Source: Timonella corticicola
Lineage (GTDB): Bacteria; Actinomycetota; Actinomycetes; Actinomycetales; Cellulomonadaceae
Direction of reading: 5' to 3'
Length of the DNA: 64,000 nt
Assembly: GCF_042683685.1 (NCBI RefSeq)
Contig: NZ_JBHUOP010000004.1
Coordinates: 186,001 to 250,000, forward strand
Positions 8,455 through 16,943 of this stretch are shown one piece after another. How positions within the stretch are numbered: the stretch's first letter is position 1; each line of letters starts with the position of its first letter. The notes under the pieces were generated by a model. The model did not search any database, was not told the origin of the DNA, and saw only the letters and a list, made by a program, of their open reading frames with translations. A program made the position numbers and the translations under genes.

Positions 8455-9747
8455 TTAGGCGTGAGCCTGGGTGTAGCGCGGGTGCGCCTCGCCACGGGTA
8501 AAGTTCTTGGTTGCAGACGTTGGCCGTGAGCCGCGGGCGGTGAGGATCAGGTCGCAGATTTCGCGGACTGCTCCTTGGCCGCCATTGCGGGACAGGACGA
8601 GGCGCGCATGTGCTCTTGCTTCTTCTCTGGCATCTGCCACAGCTGTGGGCCAACCAACGAGAGCCATGGCTGGCAGGTCGTTGATGTCGTTTCCGACGTA
8701 GGCGACACGCTGTGGATCGAGCCGATTGGCGGCGAGCCACGTGGAGAGTGCCTCGGCCTTGTTGTTGATGCCCTGAAGCACGTCGATACCGAGTTTCTTG
8801 GCGCGGGCCGAGACGATCGGGTTGGTTTCGGTGGACAGGATCAGCAGGGGGATACCTTGGTTCCGCAGTTGCGCAATGCCCATTCCATCGCTGCGGGAAA
8901 CCTGAACCTGTTCAGTGCCGTCTGCAGCGATAATCGCGGTGTCGTTTGTGTGGACGCCGTCGAAGTCGGTGATGAGAGCGTCGACGTCGAGTCCGCGACG
9001 GCGAACTTCATCAATATTGACTGGAGCTGATGGGGAGGCAGGGATGATGTCCTGGTGAGCGATTGCGCGGCACAGGTCTAGGTCCTCGGGCGTGTCGATT
9101 TCGTACGACTCGTGGAGTTCAACCTGTTCAAGCCCAATCCGGCCAAAGAACCGGTTGTGGTGTTCCAGGAACCCGGAGGTGCGCATCGCATAGAACGCCC
9201 CTGTTTCCCGGAAGCTTGGCGGCAGGTCCTGGCGACGAGGACGATGCGTTGCATCATGCCCCACCGCGTGAGCTTGACCAGCGCTGTCCGTGGTCCACCT
9301 GAAGGAGTGATCCTCAACCGCGGAAAACACGACGTCCGCTCGGTCCAGGGCAATGGCGTTGATCGCGTTGGTGAGTGAGCGTGGATTGATGAATGGCGAG
9401 GTGCATTGCACGAACACCACGATGTCGGGCAACGTCTGACCCGATGCCTCGTACTGCGCGAGAGCATCGAGCAGTGCGGACTCGGATGACGCCGTGTCAC
9501 CTGAGATGCTCTCAGGTCGTTTCGCCACGAGTGCCCCGTGCTGGAGTGCTTCGTTGGCGATCAGGTCCGAATCGGTTGATACCAGGACCTGCGCGGTCAA
9601 GGGACATGCGAGCGATGCGTTGATCGCCCGTGCAATGAGCGTGTGTTCTCCAACGACCTGGAGATTCTTGAGGGGTATGCCCTTCGAGCCGCCTCGTGCT
9701 GGGATAACTACGAGAGCGCTGGCGAATTTGGCCTTTTCCGTTGTCAC
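8455..9747 (-). CDS. neuA: Bifunctional CMP-nonulosonate synthetase (NeuA) fused to a KdsC-like HAD phosphatase
   Basis: Residues ~8-235 form a cytidylyltransferase: VVIPARGGSKGIPLKN nucleotide loop, STDSD, FVQCTSPF and SFRETGAFYAMRTSGF. Residues ~255-410 form a HAD phosphatase of the KdsC/8-phosphatase type: TDFDGVHTND (nucleophile Asp), LILSTETN, and YVGNDINDLPAM. The first half activates the nonulosonate with CTP; the second could dephosphorylate the 9-phosphate made by the synthase, so one protein covers the steps either side of NeuB. I chose the GTG at 9747; the frame is open upstream to an ATG at 9894, adding 49 residues with a CSLCGHES segment of unclear meaning. First gene of the leftward operon. 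Confidence 0.85.
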   Translation of the reverse strand: MTTEKAKFASALVVIPARGGSKGIPLKNLQVVGEHTLIARAINASLACPLTAQVLVSTDSDLIANEALQHGALVAKRPESISGDTASSESALLDALAQYEASGQTLPDIVVFVQCTSPFINPRSLTNAINAIALDRADVVFSAVEDHSFRWTTDSAGQAHAVGHDATHRPRRQDLPPSFRETGAFYAMRTSGFLEHHNRFFGRIGLEQVELHESYEIDTPEDLDLCRAIAHQDIIPASPSAPVNIDEVRRRGLDVDALITDFDGVHTNDTAIIAADGTEQVQVSRSDGMGIAQLRNQGIPLLILSTETNPIVSARAKKLGIDVLQGINNKAEALSTWLAANRLDPQRVAYVGNDINDLPAMALVGWPTAVADAREEARAHARLVLSRNGGQGAVREICDLILTARGSRPTSATKNFTRGEAHPRYTQAHA

Positions 9748-10028
9748 ATTACGAACCGTAGGCACCCGAGGTGGACGGAAAATTGAAGACTCGTGACCGC
9801 AAAGCGAGCAGGTATTGGTCTTTTGGTGTCTAGTACGTGAACTCCGCGAGATTGAACAATCTCCCGGCTCTGGTCGCTTCATCGAATGCGGCACTCTTTG
9901 CCACGCTCAGCACTCTGACCCCGCGCGTTGGGTGGCCCGTGGTGCGGCGTTCTCTGCCAAGCCCCGCACTCTTTTCCGAACTCAGCCCGGAGTGGGCTGA
10001 GTTCGATCGCAAGCTGCAAAAGAAATGG
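9748..10028. other. Intergenic region upstream of the nonulosonate operon
   Basis: This divergent region must hold the promoter of the leftward neu operon, but I could not assign one with confidence. If the upstream ATG at 9894 is used, part of it is coding. The stretch 9748-9894 read leftward gives a cysteine-containing CSLCGHESSIFRPP peptide that may be a relic of a zinc-finger methyltransferase start. Confidence 0.3.
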
Positions 10029-10081
10029 GTAGGTGCCTGTTGACATGTGCAGGCGCCTGTGCATAATATGTAGGCACCTAC
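10029..10081. promoter_or_regulatory. Three-half-site operator array over the marR promoter
   Basis: Related decamers recur about every 20-21 bases: AGGTGCCTGT from 10031, AGGCGCCTGT from 10051 and AGGCACCTAC from 10072. The outer pair forms a perfect inverted repeat (GTAGGTGCCT at 10029-10038, AGGCACCTAC at 10072-10081) and the centre contains the palindrome CAGGCGCCTG at 10050-10059. They cover the -35, spacer and the sequence just after the -10, the usual place for autorepression by the MarR protein encoded next. Binding is inferred. Confidence 0.7.
10040..10067 (+). promoter_or_regulatory. Promoter of the MarR-family gene
   Basis: A consensus -35 TTGACA (10040-10045) is followed after 16 bases by CATAAT (10062-10067), and the Shine-Dalgarno AGGAGGT follows at 10099-10105. 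It is overlapped by the operator half-sites. Confidence 0.7.
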
Positions 10082-10109
10082 TCATCTACAGTGACTTTAG
10101 GAGGTCATG

Positions 10110-10751
10110 ATGGTTGGACCATACGACATGAGCCAAGATGCTCAAGAAAACACAGACTCGGTCTTTGGCCCGCAGGACGAATTTCGTCTCTCGGGGCGTC
10201 TCGCATATCTGCGGATGCTCATGCGCCGCTCAGATGCGGGACGCCGTCAAGGGCATCGTGGCGCTGGAGGCTCGCACGGCCGTGGCCGGGTATTGCGGCT
10301 CCTCTCGCTCCACTCGCCAATCTCGCAGAAGGAACTCGCTTACCTTCTCGGCATCCGCTCCCAATCTCTTGCCGAGCACATCGCAAAGCTTGAGGAACTG
10401 GGGCTCGTTGAGCGCAACCCTGATCCTCAGGATCGTCGCACGAGCGTCGTCGAGTTGACCGAAGCAGGGCGTAACGCAGTCGAGAACGACACAGTCGTGC
10501 CGGAGACTGATCCGTTTGCGGTACTCAGCGATCAGGAGAAGCAGCAATTGGCCAGCCTGCTCGACAAGGCCATCGCGGGCATCGAAGACACCCTGCCTGA
10601 GGGGCCGGATCCTCGAATGCAGGCGTTCAAGCGCATGGTGATCGACGGTGAAGAACCAGGCCCAGAGTTCCGAGGGTTCGGACCTGGCTTTGGGCGTCGT
10701 CATGGCGGGCCAGGAGGCCGCGGCGGACGAGGCCGTCATTTCCGGCCATGA
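10110..10751 (+). CDS. MarR-family transcriptional regulator with Gly/Arg/His-rich tail
   Basis: A winged helix-turn-helix spans residues ~60-135: LLRLLSLHSPISQKELAYLLGIR, then QSLAEHIAKLEELGLVERN and the wing PQDRRTSVVELTEAG. This is a standard MarR fold that binds DNA as a dimer. The final ~30 residues are a low-complexity tail (GFGPGFGRRHGGPGGRGGRG) that may aid DNA, RNA or metal binding. Two ATGs are in tandem at 10107 and 10110; the second is better spaced from AGGAGGT. No transporter follows it, so the target may be only itself or a distant gene. The operator array in its promoter suggests autorepression. Confidence 0.85.
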   Translation: MVGPYDMSQDAQENTDSVFGPQDEFRLSGRLAYLRMLMRRSDAGRRQGHRGAGGSHGRGRVLRLLSLHSPISQKELAYLLGIRSQSLAEHIAKLEELGLVERNPDPQDRRTSVVELTEAGRNAVENDTVVPETDPFAVLSDQEKQQLASLLDKAIAGIEDTLPEGPDPRMQAFKRMVIDGEEPGPEFRGFGPGFGRRHGGPGGRGGRGRHFRP

Positions 10752-10785
10752 ACGCAACGGTGCTCACTGCGCCTTCGCAACGACA

Positions 10786-10824
10786 AAGGGCTGGTACATG
10801 GTCAGATGCCACGTACCAGCCCTT
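10786..10824. terminator. Bidirectional hairpin between convergent genes
   Basis: AAGGGCTGGTAC (10786-10797) and GTACCAGCCCTT (10813-10824) form a perfect 12-bp stem with a 15-base loop between the marR stop and the stop of the convergent carboxylase gene. Confidence 0.75.
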
Positions 10825-10838
10825 CTGGCGTATAACTG

Positions 10839-12623
10839 TTAGCTGATCTCGCAGATGACGGTTCCGGAACTGACCGATGACCCCACTGCGGCGGAGAGAG
10901 ACTTCACAACGCCAGCCTTGTGTGCGAGAAGAGGCTGCTCCATCTTCATCGCCTCAAGAACCACGATCAGGTCGCCCTCGGCAACCGTTGCACCGTCCTC
11001 AATGGCAACCTTCACAATGGTGCCCTGCATAGGTGACGTCAAGGAGTCGCCTGAAGGGACACTCGCTACCTTGACACCTGAGCGTCGGGCCGGACGACGT
11101 GCGCCATTTGCGCTGGGGCGTCCACGTCCACCACCGATGTTGAGACCGGCAGGCAGCACAACCTCAAGGCGTTTTCCGCCAACCTCAACGACAACGCGCT
11201 CGGTTGCGGGTTCCTCCTCGGTCTCAGTTGGCACGGCAGGAGCGGGAGCCAAGGCCTTGAGATCGTCAAGGAACTCTGACTCGATCCAACTCGTGTACAC
11301 CGAGAAGGGCGCGTCAGCAGACTCAGGAGCGAATGCGGGTGCGTCGAGTACCGCACGGTGGAAGGGAAGAACAGTTGGGATACCCTCGACGTTCATTTCC
11401 CTCAGCGCGCGGCGGGCGCGTGCAAGTGCCTGCTTGCGGTCATTGCCGGTCACGATGACCTTGGCGATCATCGAGTCGAAGTTGCCGGAAATGACATCGC
11501 CCTCGACAACACCGGAATCGATACGTACGCCAGGACCGCTGGGGAAGACCAACGCCGTGATCTTTCCAGGCTGCGGCAGGAAGTTCATGGCTGGGTCCTC
11601 ACCGTTGATACGGAACTCAATCGAGTGCCCGCGCGGTGTGGGGTCTGAGAACGAGAGGGGCTTACCCTCTGCAATGGAGAACTGTTCGAGCACGAGGTCA
11701 ACGCCAGTGATCTCCTCGGTGACAGGGTGCTCAACCTGAAGACGGGTGTTGACCTCAAGGAACGAGATGGTTCCATCGGTTCCCACGAGGAACTCGCAGG
11801 TTCCCGCACCCTGATAGCCTGCCTCGCGCAGGATGGCCTTGGATGATTCAACAAGGCGTGCATTCTGTTCATCGCTCAGGAATGGAGCTGGCGCTTCCTC
11901 GACAAGTTTTTGGTGACGACGCTGCAAAGAGCAATCGCGGGTCGAGACAACCGCGACGTTTCCGTGTGCGTCTGCAAGGCACTGCGTTTCCACGTGGCGT
12001 GGTCGGTCCAGGTAGCGCTCCACGAAGCACTCGCCGCGACCAAAGGCTGCGACAGCCTCACGGACCGCTGACTCGTAGAGTTCGGTGATTTCGTCCTCGG
12101 TGCGGGCCACTTTCAGTCCGCGGCCACCGCCACCAAAGGCAGCCTTGATTGCTACCGGGAGCCCGAATTCACGGGCGAAAGTGTGAACTTCATCAGCGGA
12201 CTCAACGGGGTCCTTGGTGCCTGGCACGAGAGGTGCACCTGCACGCTGTGCGATGTGACGTGCTGAGACCTTGTCACCAAGGCTTTCGATTGCGTCGGGG
12301 GAGGGACCAATCCAGATCAGGCCAGCATCAATGACAGCCTGAGCGAATCCGGCATTCTCCGCGAGGAACCCGTATCCGGGGTGTACGGCGTTCGCGCCGG
12401 ACCGACGTGCGACATCGATCAGTTTCTCAATGTCGAGGTAGGTCTCTTGAGCACGCGTTCCGCCGAGCGAGTATGCCTCGGTTGCGAGCTTGACGTGCTG
12501 GGCGTCGCGGTCCGGGTCCGCGTATACAGCGACGGAGTCAACGTTGTAGTCAGCGCATGCGCGAATGATGCGGATTGCGATTTCGCCGCGGTTGGCGATC
12601 AACACCTTTTTGATAGCAGTCAC
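10839..12623 (-). CDS. Acyl-CoA carboxylase alpha chain (biotin carboxylase + BCCP)
   Basis: Residues 1-450 are the ATP-grasp biotin carboxylase: KKVLIANRGEIAIRI at the N-terminus, the glycine loop AFGGGGRGLKV, and EVNTRLQVEHPVTEE. The C-terminal biotinyl domain carries EAMKMEQ with the target lysine at about residue 560, ~35 residues from the end, as usual. It carboxylates biotin with bicarbonate and ATP for the beta chain encoded at 22.5-24.1 kb. I start at the GTG at 12623, just before KKVLIANRGE; the frame opens 24 codons further upstream without homology. Whether acetyl-CoA, propionyl-CoA or both are used is set by the beta chain. Confidence 0.92.
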   Translation of the reverse strand: MTAIKKVLIANRGEIAIRIIRACADYNVDSVAVYADPDRDAQHVKLATEAYSLGGTRAQETYLDIEKLIDVARRSGANAVHPGYGFLAENAGFAQAVIDAGLIWIGPSPDAIESLGDKVSARHIAQRAGAPLVPGTKDPVESADEVHTFAREFGLPVAIKAAFGGGGRGLKVARTEDEITELYESAVREAVAAFGRGECFVERYLDRPRHVETQCLADAHGNVAVVSTRDCSLQRRHQKLVEEAPAPFLSDEQNARLVESSKAILREAGYQGAGTCEFLVGTDGTISFLEVNTRLQVEHPVTEEITGVDLVLEQFSIAEGKPLSFSDPTPRGHSIEFRINGEDPAMNFLPQPGKITALVFPSGPGVRIDSGVVEGDVISGNFDSMIAKVIVTGNDRKQALARARRALREMNVEGIPTVLPFHRAVLDAPAFAPESADAPFSVYTSWIESEFLDDLKALAPAPAVPTETEEEPATERVVVEVGGKRLEVVLPAGLNIGGGRGRPSANGARRPARRSGVKVASVPSGDSLTSPMQGTIVKVAIEDGATVAEGDLIVVLEAMKMEQPLLAHKAGVVKSLSAAVGSSVSSGTVICEIS

Positions 12624-12791
12624 CGCATTACCGTAAACCCTTGGGAGGAAGAAAACCCGCCATGTAACAAACGGCGCGAAATGTTTGGACCGCAACGCAA
12701 GTTGGCCCGGTTCAGTTTGTAGGATTCCTCTATGGCACCCGTGAGCGGATGGGTAAATCAGTTCCGCGAATCGTGAATGTCCACAAAATGC

Positions 12792-13439
12792 CTAGGCCCA
12801 CAACTCATTCCAGGTGATACCCAACCGTCTGGCCAGACGGCGGGCAAGCGGCAGACTCAAACCAACAACCCCGTGATGATCGCCTTCGATCCGTTCGATG
12901 AACGGTCCACCCAGCCCATCAATCGTGAAGGCACCGGCAACCTGGAGCGGTTCGCCTGTGGCCACATATGCTGCAATCTCGGCATCGCTCACATCGGCGA
13001 AGTGCACCACCGTGGAACTCGTGTCACCGGCAGCGCCGACAGCCTGACCGCTACCGTCTACCCGCACCATCCAGTGGCCAGTGTGCAGGATTGCTGACCG
13101 TCCGCGCATTACCTGCCAGCGTTCGATGGCGACCTGTGCAGTGTGTGGTTTGCCCACGATATCCCCATCGATCTCGAGCATCGAATCGCAGCCCACCACC
13201 ACGGCGGGCCGATCCTGCAAAGCAGCAGGATCGTCGTCAAGCGCGGCAATCACCGCCTCGCACTTTGCGCGAGCCAACTCCAACACGGTCGGTGCTGGAT
13301 CTAACGTACTGCTTGCGGCACGCGCCCGGTCGAGGATAGCGTCCTCGTCAACGTGACTGACGATGACGAGCGGTTCAACGCCTGCGCTGCGCAGAGTTGC
13401 GAGACGGGCGGGAGACTGGGAGGCGAGAACGAAAAGCAC
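12792..13439 (-). CDS. maf: Maf-like nucleoside triphosphate pyrophosphatase
   Basis: The start LFVLASQSPARLATLRSAG and VVVGCDSMLEIDG, GKP, and VHFADVSDAEIAAYVATGEP are Maf/YhdE-family signatures. Members hydrolyse non-canonical or methylated nucleotides to the monophosphate and have been linked to septum inhibition. At 215 residues it has the normal length. It lies 168 bp upstream of the carboxylase alpha gene on the same strand, an association common in actinobacteria. Confidence 0.9.
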   Translation of the reverse strand: MLFVLASQSPARLATLRSAGVEPLVIVSHVDEDAILDRARAASSTLDPAPTVLELARAKCEAVIAALDDDPAALQDRPAVVVGCDSMLEIDGDIVGKPHTAQVAIERWQVMRGRSAILHTGHWMVRVDGSGQAVGAAGDTSSTVVHFADVSDAEIAAYVATGEPLQVAGAFTIDGLGGPFIERIEGDHHGVVGLSLPLARRLARRLGITWNELWA

Positions 13440-13670
13440 GCCACAACCCTAACCCACCGCCATTCGAGGCAGACAACATAAATAGGTGGACGCCATCTAT
13501 GGCTTTCTGGAACAGTTCACTGTTGTCATCGATGGCCAACCCGATGGCGGGACTATCTAAGAGCGGGTCGCGAAGCGGCGACCTCGGACCTGAACCCCGC
13601 GGTACCAGCACAGGGAAGTGCAATGAATAAGGGGAGCGACTGGCCGAACACCGGGCGTGAGGAGTACACA

Positions 13671-14120
13671 ATGCAGCACGATTACCCGACGTACATCGAC
13701 AACGCTATCTCGTGGGCGACGCAGAGATTAGGAGCAACGGACTACACGACCCTTTGTCTCGCGTTTGTCGAGGACGCATATGAGCGAGCAAACAGCGTGG
13801 AGATATTCGCTGGAGACTTCGCCGCCGAATCTGGCGACATCTACAGCGAGCACATGCGGGATGGAGTTCCAGAGATCGGTTCCTTCGTCTTTTACGACTG
13901 CGACGGCGTGATCGAGGGCAAGGAACGAAACTGGGGCCATGTCGCACTCGCGATGAGCAACGGAGACGTGATTCACGCATGGGACAAAGTCCGGGTGGAC
14001 AACTATCTCGATATCGAGAATCTGGTCGGCGGTCCCGGATGGGCTCGGCCGACCTACCGTGGCTGGGTTCCCAAGGAACGCATCTTTTTAGGAGCGCGTC
14101 CACGGGACTGGGATCTATAG
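13671..14120 (+). CDS. NlpC/P60- or CHAP-like cysteine hydrolase, short
   Basis: This 149-residue protein has a Cys in TTLCLAFVEDAYERA (about C29) and a His in NWGHVALAMSNGDVIHAWD (about H90), the spacing and sequence style of papain-like NlpC/P60 or CHAP domains that cut or remodel peptidoglycan or act on amide bonds. A PEIGSFVFYD segment precedes the His as in these folds. No signal peptide or membrane segment is seen, so a cytosolic role is possible. The ATG at 13671 has GAGGAG upstream; an ATG 16 codons earlier lacks support. It ends in a strong terminator shared with the convergent gene. Confidence 0.7.
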   Translation: MQHDYPTYIDNAISWATQRLGATDYTTLCLAFVEDAYERANSVEIFAGDFAAESGDIYSEHMRDGVPEIGSFVFYDCDGVIEGKERNWGHVALAMSNGDVIHAWDKVRVDNYLDIENLVGGPGWARPTYRGWVPKERIFLGARPRDWDL

Positions 14121-14124
14121 AACT

Positions 14125-14177
14125 ATTGCCGACGAGGTGGTGACATTCAGATAGAACGTCACCACCTCGTCGGCAAT
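14125..14177. terminator. Perfect 20-bp-stem bidirectional terminator
   Basis: Arms 14125-14144 (beginning ATTGCCGACGAGG) and 14158-14177 are exact inverted complements around a 13-base loop, between two convergent stop codons. Confidence 0.8.
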
Positions 14178-14214
14178 CGGCACAGTTTACAGGCGGCACG
14201 GCCGTCCAACAGGG

Positions 14215-15915
14215 CTAGTTGGCCAATGCTTCCTGGAGTACGTCGAGGCCAACCGAACCGAGCGCGAGAGCGCGAGCGTGGAAGTCCTTGAGCGAGAACT
14301 CCTCACCGCGGGCCGCAGCGGACTGAGCGGCGGTGTCGCGGATCTGCTCCCACAAACGCTGACCAACCTTGTACGACGGAGCCTGGCCTGGCCAACCGAG
14401 GTAGCGGTTGAGTTCGAACCGAACGAAAGCCTCAGGCATGTTCACGTTCGCGCGTAGGAACTTCCACGCCTTTTCTGCGTCCCAGATACCGCCGCCCCAC
14501 TCTTCGGGGCATGGCTTTTCAAGGTGTACACCGATGTCGAGTACGACGCGGGCGGCGCGCAGGCGCTGGCCATCGAGCATACCCAACTTGTCTGCTGGGT
14601 CCTCAAGGTAGCCGAGATCCTCCATGAGCCGCTCCGCATACAGAGCCCAACCCTCACCGTGGCCAGAAACCCAGCAGGCCAGACGGCGCCACGAGTTCAG
14701 GGTGTCGCGCAGGTACACCGCTTGAGCGCACTGCAGGTGGTGGCCCGGAACGCCCTCGTGATAGACGGTGGTCTTCTCACGCCACGTGTTGAACGTTGTC
14801 ACCGATGGTGGAACCGACCACCACATGCGACCAGCACGAGAGAAGTCATCCGATGGCGGCGTGTAGTAGATGCCGCCCGTTTCCGTGGGCGCGATCATGC
14901 ACTCAAGAGTCTCCACCGGCTCCGGGATGTCGAAGTGAACCCCGTTCAACTCACGAATCGCCTGATCCGAGGTCTCCTGCATCCACGCCTTCAACTCATC
15001 CTTAGAACGCAGAATGTAGCGGTCGTCCTTGTCGAGGTTCGCGACAGCGTCATCAACGCTTGTGCCCGGACCGTACAGTTGCTCCGCAATCTGCTCCTGC
15101 TCCGCGATGATGCGGGCAAGCTCGGCCAATCCCCACTCATAGGTTTCGTCAAGATCGATCTTGGCGCCAAGGAAGTTCCGGGACGCGAGTTCGTAGCGCT
15201 CGCGGCCAGCCGCATCCTTTTCAGGGGCTTTGGCGAGCAGTTCAGACTCGAGGAAGTCAGCGAGTTCGCCATAGGCAGCGGCAATCGCCGCAGCGCCCTT
15301 CTCCAACTGAGCTTTGACCTCCTCGGCGTCCGGTGCGGACTCAAGGGCCTTGACTGCGTCCTCGCCACGCACGAACGAGTAGAAGAAGGACTCGTCACTC
15401 GCGTTCTGGCGGGCCTCCTCAATACCCAAGGTCACCTGCAGCCGGGCTGGCACCTTACCGAGCGCAGCACCATGACGCAACGACTCAATATATCCAGCCA
15501 CCGACGTGGGCAGCAGGTTGAGGCGAGAAGCGATGTTCTTCCAGTCCTCAGCCGTAGCGGTCGACGCGACGTCGAAGATATCGCGCAGCCCCTGCAACGG
15601 GGAAGCGAGGTTGTTCAGATCCGCATACACCCAGCCTGAATCGATGAGCTCAAGGCGCAGACCAAGACGCTCGCGCATCGCAGCAATCGTCACCCTGTCT
15701 ACGTCATCAGCCGGAGTAGCCGCATCGAGGGCTGCAAGAGTCTGCGCCGTGAGTTCACGGTCAGCCTCAATGCCGTGCGGGGAGAGGTCGGTGACCAGGT
15801 GGTCGTAGCCGGGGATACCCATCGCCGTCGCACCAAATGGGTCAAGGGCACAGGACTTGGTCAAATACTCATCCGCGATCGCGTCGACCGCAGACTTCTG
15901 GCGTGTTTCTGTCAT
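14215..15915 (-). CDS. DUF885-family putative metallohydrolase
   Basis: About 566 residues with the DUF885 hallmark YHEGVPGHHLQCAQAVY, a HExxxGHH zinc-site-like motif, and later GHGEGWALYAERLMEDLGY and YLGWPGQAPSYKVGQ. The family is thought to be related to zinc metallopeptidases, but biochemical roles are poorly known. I use the ATG at 15915 (MTETRQKSAVD); the frame extends upstream without homology. No signal peptide is visible, so it is probably cytoplasmic. It is a single gene between a convergent NlpC-like gene and the divergent VKOR gene. Confidence 0.85.
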   Translation of the reverse strand: MTETRQKSAVDAIADEYLTKSCALDPFGATAMGIPGYDHLVTDLSPHGIEADRELTAQTLAALDAATPADDVDRVTIAAMRERLGLRLELIDSGWVYADLNNLASPLQGLRDIFDVASTATAEDWKNIASRLNLLPTSVAGYIESLRHGAALGKVPARLQVTLGIEEARQNASDESFFYSFVRGEDAVKALESAPDAEEVKAQLEKGAAAIAAAYGELADFLESELLAKAPEKDAAGRERYELASRNFLGAKIDLDETYEWGLAELARIIAEQEQIAEQLYGPGTSVDDAVANLDKDDRYILRSKDELKAWMQETSDQAIRELNGVHFDIPEPVETLECMIAPTETGGIYYTPPSDDFSRAGRMWWSVPPSVTTFNTWREKTTVYHEGVPGHHLQCAQAVYLRDTLNSWRRLACWVSGHGEGWALYAERLMEDLGYLEDPADKLGMLDGQRLRAARVVLDIGVHLEKPCPEEWGGGIWDAEKAWKFLRANVNMPEAFVRFELNRYLGWPGQAPSYKVGQRLWEQIRDTAAQSAAARGEEFSLKDFHARALALGSVGLDVLQEALAN

Positions 15916-16225
15916 GGGTAAAAGCCTACGCCCGAAATGCCACGTAACAGTTAACTTCTGATGGGTCGTTGTGTTGTCCCGCCGACCCCAGCCGGGCTGG
16001 GTGGCGACGAATACGCCCAACAGTCATGCTCGTCGCCAATGGAATGTAATCCAACAACCCGCGGAAGGGATGGGGTGGGCAGCGTCGTCAATCCACATAA
16101 CCAGCACAAACGGCAGGGGAATGGGACCCTGCGGGACAATGGTCCCTGAAAAACGGCGGCAACTACACGCATGCTTATATCTGGGGTCACTAGCCGCCAA
16201 AACGGCCGCACAACAAGGGGAAACC

Positions 16226-16912
16226 GTGGAAACAAAGCCAGAGACCGTCACCGCCGAACACGACGAACTCGACGACCTGACCGACGAAGAACTCAAAGAA
16301 CTTGAGCTCGCGCTCGATGCCCCACGCCACTCAAACGCCCGCATCTTCGGCGCAATGCTCGCCGGTGCGCTGGTCTCGCTTTTTGCCGCATTCGTGCTTG
16401 CTGTCGACGCGCTGGCGCTCGCAGCCGATCCGAACACCGCTCTGAGTTGCAACATCAACGCCGTCCTCAGCTGCGGTACGGTCGCCTTGTCCTGGCAGGC
16501 AGAAGCCTTTGGCTTCCCCAATGTGTTCCTCGGCCTCATGTTCGAGCCGATGGTCATCACCATGGCGCTCATCGGAATCTCCGGTGTGAAGCTCCCCCGT
16601 TGGCTTGCGCTCGTGGAACAGGTCATCTACCTGTTTGCCACAGCGTTTGCGGTGTGGCTGTTCTACCAGTCGATGTTTGTCATCGGCGCGATGTGCCCGT
16701 GGTGCCTTGTTATCACGCTCGCAACTCCGCTGATCTTCCTGACGCTGCTGCACTACAACATCCGCGAAGACAACATCTGGCGTACCGGAAAAGCCCGCGA
16801 ACGCGCCCGTAAGTTCGTGCGCAACCACTACGACCTGTACGCGTTCATCGGCTGGATCGTCCTGATCATCGGCATGCTCGTGATCAAGTACGGCCCGCAG
16901 CTCATCTCCTGA
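16226..16912 (+). CDS. Vitamin K epoxide reductase (VKOR) family protein
   Basis: This is a four- to five-helix membrane protein of about 228 residues. It has the VKOR loop cysteines in LSCNINAVLSCG (about C75 and C83), the FGFPNVFLGLMFEP segment and the active-site CPWC (C157/C160) in the next helix region. In actinobacteria such proteins reoxidise a DsbA-like partner, feeding disulfide formation in exported proteins with quinone as electron acceptor. The N-terminal ~40 residues are acidic and cytoplasmic. The GTG at 16226 is preceded by AAGGGG. No DsbA partner lies alongside. Confidence 0.88.
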   Translation: METKPETVTAEHDELDDLTDEELKELELALDAPRHSNARIFGAMLAGALVSLFAAFVLAVDALALAADPNTALSCNINAVLSCGTVALSWQAEAFGFPNVFLGLMFEPMVITMALIGISGVKLPRWLALVEQVIYLFATAFAVWLFYQSMFVIGAMCPWCLVITLATPLIFLTLLHYNIREDNIWRTGKARERARKFVRNHYDLYAFIGWIVLIIGMLVIKYGPQLIS

Positions 16913-16943
16913 GCGTGGGGCTGTGCGCAGATTACGCTGGGTG

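Noticed and set aside
8375..8740. 122-codon N-terminal extension of NeuB
   Set aside because: It lies mostly inside the NeuA-HAD gene in another frame and a good ribosome site precedes the ATG at 8374.
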